Assembly (NCBI RefSeq): GCF_001570725.1
Contig: NZ_BCNV01000011.1
Span: forward strand, 186,001 to 250,000
Direction of reading: 5' to 3'
Source of the DNA: Paenibacillus amylolyticus
GTDB taxonomy: Bacteria; Bacillota; Bacilli; Paenibacillales; Paenibacillaceae
DNA: 64,000 nt
Shown: positions 34,173 through 43,733 of the stretch, piece by piece
How positions within the stretch are numbered: the first letter of the stretch is position 1
Layout: every line of letters starts with the position of its first letter
Program-made: the position numbers and the translations under genes
Notes under the pieces: generated by a model
The model's database searches: none
What the model saw: only the letters and a program-made list of their open reading frames with translations
What the model was told of the DNA's origin: nothing

Positions 34173-35102
34173 CTAGAATAGGCTACTGTCTTTATCGACT
34201 TTGCGCACAACATAGTTGGAGATAATAACAAGCACAAAGCCCACCACAGATTGATACAATCCGGCAGCAGTACTCATGCCAATCTCACCGCTCGTTTTCA
34301 AACCACGATATACATACGTATCAATAACATTTGTCACGGAATATAACGTACCCGAATCCCTTGGCACCTGATAGAACAGTCCAAAGTCGGCATAGAAAAT
34401 GCGGCCTACGGCCAGCAAGGTCATAATCGTAATAATGGGTGACAGCAACGGAATCGTAATATTACGAATCTGCTGCCACTTACTTGCTCCATCGATCATG
34501 GCTGCTTCGTAGAGCGATTTATCAATCCCCAAAATGGAAGCCAGATAGACAACGCTGCTATAACCGATGGTTTTCCATAACGCTACGAATACCAGAATAT
34601 ACGGCCAATATTTTGCCTCGGAGTACCACTGAATCGGTTCCATCCCGAACCAGCCGATGATCTGATTCAACATCCCGCGGTCCATGCTCAGGAAGCTGAA
34701 TGCGAAGTAACCAACGATAACCCAGGAAAGGAAATACGGCAGGAACATGCCCGTTTGATACAGTTTGGCGAGTCGTTTATTCACCAGTTCCGAGAGCAGG
34801 ATTGCCAATGCCACAGCAAATACCAGTCCCAGGAAGATAATGGCGATGTTATAAAAGAGGGTGTTGCGTGTAATGAGCCATGCATCACTTGTGCTGAACA
34901 GAAATTTGAAATTGTCCCAGCCTACCCATTCACTCTTCATCAGACTTGCCCAGAACCCTTCACGGCTGAAGCGATATTCTTTAAAAGCAGCCACGGTGCC
35001 CACGAGTGGCAAGTAGGAGAAGAAGAAGAACCAGATGGCGCCTGGCAGCACCATGAGCAGCATGACTCGGTTTCTAATCAGGTTTTTCAAAAATGTAGTC
35101 AT
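34173..35102 (-). CDS. ABC sugar transporter permease, LplB type
   Basis: 309 residues, six predicted membrane segments, with the EAA loop LYEAAMIDGASKWQQIRNITIPLL. The N-terminus (LLMVLPGAIWFFFFSYLPLVGTVAAF) and C-terminus (ISNYVVRKV) match LplB-type permeases. It forms the transmembrane channel with the downstream LplC-type subunit. ATG at 35102 with GGAGGA upstream; 77 nt after the binding-protein gene. Confidence 0.93.
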   Translation of the reverse strand: MTTFLKNLIRNRVMLLMVLPGAIWFFFFSYLPLVGTVAAFKEYRFSREGFWASLMKSEWVGWDNFKFLFSTSDAWLITRNTLFYNIAIIFLGLVFAVALAILLSELVNKRLAKLYQTGMFLPYFLSWVIVGYFAFSFLSMDRGMLNQIIGWFGMEPIQWYSEAKYWPYILVFVALWKTIGYSSVVYLASILGIDKSLYEAAMIDGASKWQQIRNITIPLLSPIITIMTLLAVGRIFYADFGLFYQVPRDSGTLYSVTNVIDTYVYRGLKTSGEIGMSTAAGLYQSVVGFVLVIISNYVVRKVDKDSSLF

Positions 35103-35179
35103 TGTGGAGATCCTCCTTCAGGCTTGAATGAAAAAGGACCGGACGCGATAAGCAGCCGCCCGATCCTTACGATGTACCG

Positions 35180-36652
35180 TTACTTGTTTTCCGCTCTCCA
35201 GGCATCCAGCTGGCTTTGGGCTTCAGCCATTACTTTCTCCAGTCCGGCTTGATTGAACTTCTCAATCACTTGATCCAGATTAGTCGCCGGGTCCAGTGTA
35301 CCTGTCATCAGTGCTGCCCAATATTGCTCTTTCACGTTCTGTACCGCCGTCAGTTCAGCAGATACATTGCTTGCATCAAAGTTGAAGCTGAGGATCGGGG
35401 AATTGACACCTTCAGCATTGAACTTCTTGAACTCATCCCATTTGTTGTCCGGGTCATTGCTGTTCAGGAAGAGCAGCATGTTGTTCCCCAGGGAGTATGA
35501 AGGCATATCGTAGTTTTTCGACTCAGGCAGATTCTCCATATGTGTGTCATCCACTTTTTTGTAGTGTGTACCCTCGATACCGGAATCCACCATATTGCGC
35601 AGTACAGGATCTGTATTCAACAGGTTCAGGAATTCCATCGCTTTCTCCGGATATTCCGAGTTGGCCGAGATCGCCATAATGGAGCCTTGTACAGATGTAT
35701 TCGTGATGATCGCATCACTGGCTGGAGTCGAAACGACTTCATAACCGTAACTTGCAGACCATTGATTATCCGCGAGCGGCTGAGTCTGTGCACGATCCAG
35801 GAACCAGTTACCCGATGTTGTCAGGTCGTTCGTGGAACCTGTTGTTGCCGCTTCTGCCGATACATAACCGGCTTTGTAGTATTTGTGCATCGTGGTGAGT
35901 GCTTCTTTCATTTCAGGTGTTTCCAGGATGTTCACGAGCTTATAATCTGTTGTATCCAGCTTGATTGCCATTGGCAGATTCTGAATGACATAGTCATATG
36001 GCACGTAAGGAACATAGTTCTTATCCATGGCAAATGGTGTTACACTCGCCTCGTTTTCTTTGATCGTTTTGAGCAGAGGCTCCAGACTGTCTAACGTACG
36101 AACGCCAGAGATGTCCAGCTTGTATTTATCAACCAGCATTTGGTTAAAGCGCCATACTTCTTGTTGTGGCAGCTCTTTGTTGGCTGGAATTCCGTAATTG
36201 TGTCCATCTACCTTCGAACCGCTGAGGAATGCAGGATCAATGGTCTTGGTGAGATCTTGACCGTATTCGGTAAGCAAGTCATCCAGTTCAAGGAACGCAC
36301 CTTTTCTTGCATTTTGTACATAATCGAATCCACCCGAAGAGGTGAACAGAATATCCATTGGCTCACCGGATGCTACGTTAACCTGCATCTTCTGCGGGTA
36401 GTCACCCCAGTCAACCATCTTCATCGTTACCGTGGCATTAATTTTCTCTTTGGTATACTTGCTGACTTCTTCCATCACTTTGTTGACGTCTTTCTGAGGG
36501 GTACCGATGGTATACCAGATCAACTCGACCGCGTCATCTCCCGCTCCTCCGGATTCTGAAGCACTTTTGCTTCCTCCACAGGCACTAAGAACAAGCGTAA
36601 CGGCCATTAACAATGCAAGAACGAGCGATAAACGTTTTCTTTGTTTACTCAT
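35180..36652 (-). CDS. Lipoprotein solute-binding protein of the sugar ABC transporter (LplA type)
   Basis: 490 residues. Lipoprotein signal peptide with lipobox LSAC at Cys25, so it is anchored to the outer face of the membrane. The mature part has the two-lobed fold and ends like other LplA/YtcQ binding proteins (NQAGLEKVMAEAQSQLDAW). It presumably captures oligosaccharides released by the secreted GH85 enzyme, an inference from context. ATG at 36652 with GGGAGG upstream. A cre-like site is 66 nt upstream. First gene of the transporter/GH3/GH38 run. Confidence 0.92.
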   Translation of the reverse strand: MSKQRKRLSLVLALLMAVTLVLSACGGSKSASESGGAGDDAVELIWYTIGTPQKDVNKVMEEVSKYTKEKINATVTMKMVDWGDYPQKMQVNVASGEPMDILFTSSGGFDYVQNARKGAFLELDDLLTEYGQDLTKTIDPAFLSGSKVDGHNYGIPANKELPQQEVWRFNQMLVDKYKLDISGVRTLDSLEPLLKTIKENEASVTPFAMDKNYVPYVPYDYVIQNLPMAIKLDTTDYKLVNILETPEMKEALTTMHKYYKAGYVSAEAATTGSTNDLTTSGNWFLDRAQTQPLADNQWSASYGYEVVSTPASDAIITNTSVQGSIMAISANSEYPEKAMEFLNLLNTDPVLRNMVDSGIEGTHYKKVDDTHMENLPESKNYDMPSYSLGNNMLLFLNSNDPDNKWDEFKKFNAEGVNSPILSFNFDASNVSAELTAVQNVKEQYWAALMTGTLDPATNLDQVIEKFNQAGLEKVMAEAQSQLDAWRAENK

Positions 36653-36717
36653 TTCTTTGATCCTCCCTTTTCGTGGTCCCTTAGGCTCTACAAACTAACT
36701 GCTTTAACCTTATCGAA

Positions 36718-36731
36718 TGAAAGCATTTACA
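36718..36731. promoter_or_regulatory. cre-like site upstream of the solute-binding protein gene
   Basis: TGAAAGCATTTACA matches the CcpA consensus TGWAANCGNTNWCA except for A in place of the central G. It lies 66 nt upstream of the start codon, a place fit for catabolite repression. Confidence 0.5.
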
Positions 36732-36933
36732 AAAAGAAGATAAACTTAAGTTTTCGAGGTACAAATTAAAGAGAAATCGTCCTTGGGCAACTATTTTGTA
36801 CCTGTTTAAATAAATCGCTTACATGAAAGAGACATGCCGGGTAACGTATGGCATGATCTTCATCACATGCCACTTCTGTTCCCGATATGTCTCTTGGACT
36901 CCGTCCGCAAAATTGGATCTGCCCGACAACGAA

Positions 36934-38448
36934 TTAACCAAACACCTTGAAATCTGTCGGAGAAATTCCCACATATTTGCGGAACTGTTTATAGAAATAC
37001 CCTGTCTCCCAATACCCCACATTTCGGGCGATCTCATGTACCTTCAGATTGGAATTGCGCAGTTGCTCCTTCGCACGTTCAATCCGGTATTTGTTGATAT
37101 ATTCGGCAAACGTCTCCCCGGTCTCCTTATGGAACAATTGTCCCAAATACACTGGATGCAGATGATAATGGGCACCCAATAGCTTCAAGGAAAGCTCTTC
37201 TGCGTAGTGTTTGTCGATATGCTGAAGCACCTGGTTCACAATCGGATTCTTCAAATCCTGCAATAGGGATTGGATGGTCTGCGACCCAACCTGCTGAAGT
37301 GCCCTCACGAGCTCATCAAAAGTGCCACTGTCCAGCACAAGTTGAAGCCCCTGTTGGTATATGGCAGACTCATCCGAATGTTTGATGCCCTCCAGTTCCA
37401 TTTTGAAGCGAATCACAACTTCCAATGCGGTATTCTGTAACTCCCCAGGTGTAAGCCCATCGCGATGCTGTTCAAAGTCCATGCGAATCTGGTCGGCAAG
37501 CTGTTCTGTATTCCGGGACAAAATAAGTTTGGCATACTCCCTCCAATCGATGAAGAAGGTCGCCGTTGAACTTCCGCACCTTTCCAGTATCGCATGGTCA
37601 ATCACTTTAAGATCGGGATAAATCATCACATACTGGAGTGCTTTTTTGGCCTCAGCATAACTGGTCGGTGCATGGTACAGCCCCTTCATTAACCTGCCTG
37701 CTCCAATGCGTACCGCAGGATGTGTTACGGTTATCGCATCAGATAATTCCTGAAGACCATCCATCAACTGTTGCTCCTCGTCGCTCGTACCCTGAATATT
37801 GGCAATAATGACGATGTCTCCATCGATATCATGAAATACGTTCAGATGGCGTCTGTCCCTCAGCATCTCCTCCACGCGTTCAAACATGCCAGATGTCTGT
37901 TCTTTGTCCCGCAAGACAGCCACAGCAACGTCCGGTGCATCCAGCGAAAGGTTCATAAATTGGGCACGTTCTTCAAATTCAGTAGCTGCAATCTGTCCCG
38001 TAAGCCATCGATGAAGAATGTTATCTTTCAGAATCTGGATGCCATAAGCATCATCGGCTTGAGGTGACACCGTATGATCCAGCTTGGACGCGGTGTTGCT
38101 CAGCGTGGATTCCAATTCCTCCACATTAATCGGTTTAAGCAGATAATTTTCGATCCCCAGCTGCATGCCTTCCTTCAGATATTCGAACTCATTGAAACCA
38201 CTGAGGATAATGACCTTCAGCTCAGGTTGCACTCGCCTTGCTTCCCGAATCAGGTCTAGACCATTCATGAGCGGCATCGATATATCCGTAATCAGAATGT
38301 CCACAGGCTGAGAGGAGAGCGCTTGTAACGCCGCCTGTCCATTCCCTGCGTGACTCACAATTTCCATACCAAACGAAGACCAATCCACAATATCGTATAA
38401 GCCTTCAATGATGAACGGCTCATCGTCCACAATAAACACCTTGTACAT
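36934..38448 (-). CDS. YesN-type AraC-family response regulator
   Basis: 504 residues. N-terminal receiver with the acidic pair (VDDE), phospho-acceptor Asp55 in ILITDISMP, and the later SGFNEFEYLKEGMQLGIENYLLKP. A middle region of unknown role is followed by an AraC-type double helix-turn-helix in the last 100 residues (YIERAKEQLR...HEIARNVGYWETGYFYKQFRKYVGISP-like, shown in parts). The ATG at 38448 is 1 nt after the kinase stop codon, so the two are translated together. It probably activates the downstream transporter and glycosidase genes, and perhaps the divergent GH85 gene, when its kinase senses glycan. Confidence 0.93.
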   Translation of the reverse strand: MYKVFIVDDEPFIIEGLYDIVDWSSFGMEIVSHAGNGQAALQALSSQPVDILITDISMPLMNGLDLIREARRVQPELKVIILSGFNEFEYLKEGMQLGIENYLLKPINVEELESTLSNTASKLDHTVSPQADDAYGIQILKDNILHRWLTGQIAATEFEERAQFMNLSLDAPDVAVAVLRDKEQTSGMFERVEEMLRDRRHLNVFHDIDGDIVIIANIQGTSDEEQQLMDGLQELSDAITVTHPAVRIGAGRLMKGLYHAPTSYAEAKKALQYVMIYPDLKVIDHAILERCGSSTATFFIDWREYAKLILSRNTEQLADQIRMDFEQHRDGLTPGELQNTALEVVIRFKMELEGIKHSDESAIYQQGLQLVLDSGTFDELVRALQQVGSQTIQSLLQDLKNPIVNQVLQHIDKHYAEELSLKLLGAHYHLHPVYLGQLFHKETGETFAEYINKYRIERAKEQLRNSNLKVHEIARNVGYWETGYFYKQFRKYVGISPTDFKVFG

Positions 38449-38449
38449 C

Positions 38450-40279
38450 TTACACACCTGTCCCTTCTGTATGTGGATAACGCACCCTGATCCGTGTTCC
38501 TTCCCCGAGGGTGCTCTCTATGGTGATACCGAACTCTGGCCCGTACAGGAAACGCAATCGACTATGAACACTGCGCAACCCGAACATCTGACCGGACTCT
38601 TCAGGACGTTCCAGTTCTTCGAGAATTTCTGTCAGACGTGCTGGATCAATGCCTTTGCCATTATCTTTGACTTCCACCTGCACCACATCATCCGTCTCTT
38701 CCACAACAATCGATAATCGGTTATCCGATCGTTCCGTCTGAATGCCATGCACGACATAATTCTCAATGATGGGTTGCAGCGAAAGTTTGACCACAGGGTG
38801 TTGATAATAAGCAGCGTCGATCTGAATCGTATATATGAAAATATCTTTATAGCGGATTCGGAATAACTCCAGATACAAGCGACAAGCTTCCATCTCATCC
38901 TTCAGCGTATAGTTTTTCTTCTGCTGTACCAGACTCTTGAACAATACGGACAGGCTATAGATCATCTCACCGACGTCTCTGGCACCCTGGGATATGGCTC
39001 TCATCCGAATCACTTCGAGCGTATTGTAGAGAAAATGGGGGTTGATACGCGCCTGTAATGCGACCAACTCCGTCTCCTTCTGTTTGATCTCGGCTTTGTA
39101 GACCCGTTCGATATACAGATTTAGCTCGTCCAGCATATCGTTAAAGCTATGCGAGATCTGCCCCAGTTCATCATCACGCGGATCGTCAATGCGAGCCGTG
39201 AAGTTGCCGTATTTCACTTTCTGGGTGAAGCGAATAATTCGACGGGTTCGTTTGGCAAAGTTAATAATGAAAAACGCCGGAACCAGCACGGCAAACAAAA
39301 TACATACGATACTGATCGAGATGATGGTATTGCGAATGCCCGCATAGGTTTCACCCATCTCTTCTACCGGAACGGTACCAATGACCACGTAACCCTGATC
39401 CGCAGAGACGAACTTGTTCACATACATGTTCTGTTCCTTTTTCATCGAATCCATATCCGTCTGATCAAACAGCGAATCGGCTACATTCACGTAGGGATAC
39501 TTCTTCCCGTAATACTGATTGGTGGAGTCGAACAAGACTGTACCTTTCGCCGATAATACCACGATTTCTCCCTTCAGATTACTCTCGTAGTTATCCAGTG
39601 CATTTCCGATTCCCTCCGAGTCAAAGAAGACAAGAAATTGGCCCAGATTCCGAAGAGTCTGTGTATTGTTAATCGGTACGCGGATGGAATAGAGCGCAGG
39701 GTCCCATTGATTGATCTCTTTACGAATCCAGGAATTGGGGGCACTGATATTGGGCGTTTCCATCGCCATCACGTCCGGAATATAGGAATGGGCCACATTG
39801 GTGTCCAGCTTGCGGAACTGCTTGTGTTGATTGAAGGTAGACAGATCCTGCTGCTCAGCGCTATATAACATGAGTTGGTTAATCTGCGAATTACGATCCA
39901 TAATGTTCTGAAAATGTTTCAACACATCGGCCGAATAGTCGTCCTGATTGGCGTAATATCCATTGGTCATGTGCTGAACATATTCAGCGTACGAATGATT
40001 CATCAGGTAAGTAATGTTGGCGGACAGCGCCTCATTCTGATGCATGTCCCTCACCATGTTTTGTACCGATTCATACTGCTGATGAATGTATCGATCCACA
40101 TGTTCCATCGCCGCTTTCTGGATCGCCAGTTCCCGACGAATCGTGGAGTCGGACACCGACAGGAAGATGATATAAGACAATGTAATGATCGTGACAATGG
40201 ATATCATCGAGAAGGTCAGGAGCATTTTCATAAACATATTATTTTTGAAGAAATTATTGTAAACGCTAACAATTTTCAA
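38450..40279 (-). CDS. YesM-type sensor histidine kinase
   Basis: 609 residues. Two membrane segments (about 18-38 and 290-310) flank a large extracytoplasmic Cache-like sensor. After the second is a HAMP domain, then the His_kinase motif LQARINPHFLYNTLE with the phospho-accepting His, then HATPase_c with KDNGKGIDP. TTG start at 40279 with GGAGGG about 10 nt upstream; the next ATG would cut into the first membrane segment. A perfect cre match overlaps the first codons, and family A copy 6 lies upstream. It presumably detects extracellular glycan or its loaded binding protein. Confidence 0.92.
   Translation of the reverse strand: MKIVSVYNNFFKNNMFMKMLLTFSMISIVTIITLSYIIFLSVSDSTIRRELAIQKAAMEHVDRYIHQQYESVQNMVRDMHQNEALSANITYLMNHSYAEYVQHMTNGYYANQDDYSADVLKHFQNIMDRNSQINQLMLYSAEQQDLSTFNQHKQFRKLDTNVAHSYIPDVMAMETPNISAPNSWIRKEINQWDPALYSIRVPINNTQTLRNLGQFLVFFDSEGIGNALDNYESNLKGEIVVLSAKGTVLFDSTNQYYGKKYPYVNVADSLFDQTDMDSMKKEQNMYVNKFVSADQGYVVIGTVPVEEMGETYAGIRNTIISISIVCILFAVLVPAFFIINFAKRTRRIIRFTQKVKYGNFTARIDDPRDDELGQISHSFNDMLDELNLYIERVYKAEIKQKETELVALQARINPHFLYNTLEVIRMRAISQGARDVGEMIYSLSVLFKSLVQQKKNYTLKDEMEACRLYLELFRIRYKDIFIYTIQIDAAYYQHPVVKLSLQPIIENYVVHGIQTERSDNRLSIVVEETDDVVQVEVKDNGKGIDPARLTEILEELERPEESGQMFGLRSVHSRLRFLYGPEFGITIESTLGEGTRIRVRYPHTEGTGV
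40258..40271. promoter_or_regulatory. cre site overlapping the kinase start codons
   Basis: TGTAAACGCTAACA matches the CcpA consensus TGWAANCGNTNWCA at every defined position. It covers codons 3-8 of the sensor kinase, where bound CcpA could block transcription. Confidence 0.55.
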
Positions 40280-40312
40280 TTCGCATGTTCCCTCCGATGC
40301 TGTTTTCCTGAC

Positions 40313-40503
40313 TATATAAGTTGAACTAAAGATATTTACACTGACACTACGATGACAGAATAACCTTCCAATCGCTGTTATCCCCAGATTTTTCGATTCC
40401 CTTTTTCTAAGGGGAAAATCCGGTGATAAATGCGAACGCTTCGCTTTTTCAGGTTTTTTCTGTCCTCTCCGTTATCGTGTAAAAAATTAGTTCAACTTAT
40501 ATA
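40313..40503 (+). repeat. Dispersed hairpin element family A, copy 6 (most complete ends)
   Basis: A 149-bp short-form body (40335-40483) with ends TTTACAC / GTGTAAA, extended on both sides by a perfect 17-bp inverted repeat TATATAAGTTGAACTAA / TTAGTTCAACTTATATA. The core ATCGCTGTTATCCCC is intact. It lies between the divergent sensor kinase (55 nt from the body to its start) and GH85 genes. The extended ends and flanking TA are what a MITE with TA target duplication would show. Confidence 0.9.
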
Positions 40504-40590
40504 GAATTATATCATTAGGCTTCTAACATTAACTTGTCACCTGCAACTTTTCTTTAGTTTATATCTGTGTTTCTTTAATTTCACCCTATT

Positions 40591-40604
40591 TAAAAACGCT
40601 TTCA
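40591..40604. promoter_or_regulatory. cre-like site upstream of the GH85 gene
   Basis: Read on the minus strand, TGAAAGCGTTTTTA differs from the CcpA consensus at one position (TA for the final CA). It lies 77 nt upstream of the GH85 start codon. Confidence 0.5.
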
Positions 40605-40680
40605 TCCACTATCGTTAACCATAAGTTTAGCTTTGTGTAAAAGAATACCTTACATTCATTCCACTTGAAGGAGGAACAGC

Positions 40681-43509
40681 ATGACACGCAAACTCAAACC
40701 AAAAGGCCTCATTCCCAAGGTAACCGCCATGGTCCTGACTACGGCTCTGCTTGGACAAGTTGTTGCATCATCCGTTTATGCAGGAGACACGCTCCCTTAC
40801 ACAGGCGAAAGCGCCAAAGGGGTGAATCAGCCCTATCAACACGGGTACACCTCAGCCCAGATTCTGAACTGGACACCTGAAAGTGATATCCATGGCGATT
40901 TACTTCGTGCCCATGTTCCCTTGCAGCCCCGTAATGAAGCGTTCGCTGCTACACAGGCATATCCTGAGCTTAGCCCGGACACCCAGCTATTTACGATGAG
41001 TGGTGATTACGGCAATGCATTCTTCGATAGTACACCTTATACCAATGAATTCAGCCAGTATCTGTTTAATTATTGGCAATATACAGACTACTACAGCTAT
41101 TGGCACGGCATGGCCTCTGCGGGAGTACCTGAGGAGCTGTATGACCCAAGTAAAGAATGGACGGAGAAATACTTCGAGTTTGGTATTTTGAACATTCCGA
41201 ATCCGGCCTACACCAATGCAGCCCATAAGAATGGCGTTAAATCCATTGCTAACATCTTTTTCTCAGACAATGACCGTGGACCACAAACCTATAAACAAAT
41301 GCTGATTCAGGATGAAAACGGTCATTTCCCTGTAGCCGAGAAACTTGCCGAGATGGCAGAATACTACAACTACGATGGATATTTCTTCAATCAGGAAGAG
41401 GTTGCCCGGGGTGTAGCCCCTGAGGATATCGCTTCCTACAAGAAATTCATGAAATATCTAAGAGATAAAGGCCTGTATGTCCAGTGGTATGATTCCACCA
41501 TCAATACAACGGGCAAGATTCAGTACCAGAATCAATTTAATGGGCTCAATAGCCCCTTTGTACAGGATTCCGTTCTCGGCAGAGTCTCGGATTCCATCTT
41601 CCTGAACTATGTATGGAACCACAAGATGCTCCGCGACTCCCGCGATCATGCCCTTAGCCTGGGACTTGATCCACTCGAAACCGTATTTGCTGGTGTCGAA
41701 GGTGGACATGACAAGTTCGGCCGTTGGAAGCAATCCTATGACCTGCGCCATAACCTGGATGAGAACGGTCAACCCATGAACAGCATAGCGACATTGGGTG
41801 CCGACTTCACCCACAACGCTCTGGATGAAGAGATGGGCGATGGCAGCACCAATCACCGAGCTGAGGATGAGTACCAATGGATGACCTTTGTGCGCGATCG
41901 TGCGTGGTGGTCTGGTCCAAATCAAGACCCAACGAATGCACGTCGTAATGCGTCTGCCGATCTATCGGATGTGTATGCTTCCGGTGCGAATTGGGATGGA
42001 ATTGCCGCTTATCTTACCGAGCGATCCGTCATCAACGGCTCTAATTTTGCGACCAGCTTCAATACGGGTCACGGTCTGAAATATTATGAAGACGGCACTG
42101 TCTCGAACGATAAAGAATGGTCCAATATCAACATTCAGGATATCCCTGTCACTTGGCAATGGTGGATGGATAGTGAAGGCGACAAGCTTAGTGTTGATTT
42201 TGACTATGGTCCCTCTTATGAGAAAGGTGCAAGGTACACATATAAGTCCATTGGCGCGTTTAATGGCGGCAGCTCTCTCGTGGTGAACGGTACACTGAAC
42301 GCGGAGAACTTCCTTCGCCTCTACAAAACCGATCTGTCCGTCAACGGGCAATCGAAACTGGAGCTGACGTATAACAAACCGTCCACTAGCGACACTTCTT
42401 CCCTACATGTTGGGTTGATCTTCGAAGATGATCCATCCAACGTGATCAACGTAAATGTGCCTAATGCAGGCCAGCATACGGAAGGCTGGAAGACAACTTC
42501 GCTGGATTTGAGTGCATATCAAGGCAAAACCATTGCCGCTATGGGATTATCTTTTGACCCGAATGGCAAAGCGATTGAGAATTATCAGATGAACATTGGT
42601 GAGATCCGCATTTCCGACGGTTCAGCGGCTGTACCGGATGCACCGACCGGATTCCATATTGCCAAAGCACTGACCAACACCGATGAATTGGTTGTTGCAT
42701 GGGACATGAAAGACTATTCAGAGGTCAAACAATACAATTTATATGAAAATGGCGCCTATGTAGGCGGCGTGTATGATTCCACTTTTTATATCAAATCGCT
42801 AAAACAGCCGTCTGGTGAACTGTCCATTCGTGCGGTTGGTGCAGATGGTACCGAGAGTGAAGCAACCGTCCTGCCTTACGATCTGAATGCAGCCGTTCAG
42901 AATATCGATGTGAAATTCAAAAAGAATGGTGATGCTATTGTAAGCTGGAAAAACCCGAAAAAAGCAAAAGATTTGGACAAAGACAAAGATAAGAATACGG
43001 ACAAGGATAAGGACAAAGATAAAAATAAAGACAAAGGAAAAGGCAACGAGTCTATTCAGCTCACACTAAAAACTGAATACACGAAAGAACCCTTCACCAC
43101 GTCTCTTCAGGTCAAAAAAGGAAAACAATCTGCCGTCCTGACCGGACTTCCAACCAATGGTGAACATTACGTGCTGAACATCGCCATTGGCGGCCAGAAC
43201 CCGGTTACCCATACCGGACAGCTCGCAGATCTTCAGATTACACCATACGCCAAGGAAAAGGTCACGGTAAAAGATGGGAAATATACATTAGCCCTCCCGG
43301 ATCTGGAGGACTGGTACAAGATCTATGTATATGAAAATGGGGTGGCACGCGAGTTCGGAGTCACTTACGTTTCGCAGAAATTCCCCTATATCATTCGGGG
43401 AAGAACGAAGCTGAGTGAACTGACCTTCACACCAGCGTCCAGCAGCAGCTCTTTGAAGTTGGTTATTGAGGATTATGCAGGCAATCAGGCCACTACGATT
43501 CTGAGGTAA
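40681..43509 (+). CDS. Secreted GH85 endo-beta-N-acetylglucosaminidase
   Basis: 942 residues. Signal peptide (basic start, hydrophobic core to about residue 30, cleavage near VYAG). The GH85 barrel spans about residues 85-480, with catalytic Asn237 and Glu239 in YDGYFFNQEE, the substrate-assisted Asn-x-Glu pair of the Endo-D/Endo-A family. Beta-sandwich, galactose-binding-like and FnIII-like modules follow. At about 760-790 is a Lys/Asp run of DKDK repeats inside the last module. It cuts the GlcNAc-beta-1,4-GlcNAc core of N-glycans outside the cell. AGGAGG before ATG; a terminator follows. The 3' end has a near-copy at 44692. Confidence 0.93.
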   Translation: MTRKLKPKGLIPKVTAMVLTTALLGQVVASSVYAGDTLPYTGESAKGVNQPYQHGYTSAQILNWTPESDIHGDLLRAHVPLQPRNEAFAATQAYPELSPDTQLFTMSGDYGNAFFDSTPYTNEFSQYLFNYWQYTDYYSYWHGMASAGVPEELYDPSKEWTEKYFEFGILNIPNPAYTNAAHKNGVKSIANIFFSDNDRGPQTYKQMLIQDENGHFPVAEKLAEMAEYYNYDGYFFNQEEVARGVAPEDIASYKKFMKYLRDKGLYVQWYDSTINTTGKIQYQNQFNGLNSPFVQDSVLGRVSDSIFLNYVWNHKMLRDSRDHALSLGLDPLETVFAGVEGGHDKFGRWKQSYDLRHNLDENGQPMNSIATLGADFTHNALDEEMGDGSTNHRAEDEYQWMTFVRDRAWWSGPNQDPTNARRNASADLSDVYASGANWDGIAAYLTERSVINGSNFATSFNTGHGLKYYEDGTVSNDKEWSNINIQDIPVTWQWWMDSEGDKLSVDFDYGPSYEKGARYTYKSIGAFNGGSSLVVNGTLNAENFLRLYKTDLSVNGQSKLELTYNKPSTSDTSSLHVGLIFEDDPSNVINVNVPNAGQHTEGWKTTSLDLSAYQGKTIAAMGLSFDPNGKAIENYQMNIGEIRISDGSAAVPDAPTGFHIAKALTNTDELVVAWDMKDYSEVKQYNLYENGAYVGGVYDSTFYIKSLKQPSGELSIRAVGADGTESEATVLPYDLNAAVQNIDVKFKKNGDAIVSWKNPKKAKDLDKDKDKNTDKDKDKDKNKDKGKGNESIQLTLKTEYTKEPFTTSLQVKKGKQSAVLTGLPTNGEHYVLNIAIGGQNPVTHTGQLADLQITPYAKEKVTVKDGKYTLALPDLEDWYKIYVYENGVAREFGVTYVSQKFPYIIRGRTKLSELTFTPASSSSSLKLVIEDYAGNQATTILR

Positions 43510-43570
43510 CATTGCAAGGTATTTTCAAACTAACCTGTATAACATATTAGCCACTTACATCTATTTTAAT

Positions 43571-43621
43571 AAAAGAGAGCCCTCTCACTTCCTTGATAGG
43601 AAGTTGAAGGGGCTCTCTTTT
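43571..43621 (+). terminator. Terminator of the GH85 gene
   Basis: A long near-perfect hairpin AAAAGAGAGCCC...CTTCC TTGATA GGAAG...GGGGCTCTCTTTT, about 60 nt past the stop codon. It may work in both directions. Confidence 0.85.
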
Positions 43622-43733
43622 ATTAATCTCAAAAAACATCTCGAAAATCATTGACGATATAACTAGCTTGAGAAAGTACCGGAAGATGAAATTGTTTATG
43701 TGTAATCTAAATTCTTTATTTCCAACATAAAAT

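Noticed and set aside
42955..43055. Frameshift in the GH85 gene at the Lys/Asp-rich stretch
   Set aside because: The low-complexity DKDK run stays in frame and the following C-terminal module is intact to the stop codon.
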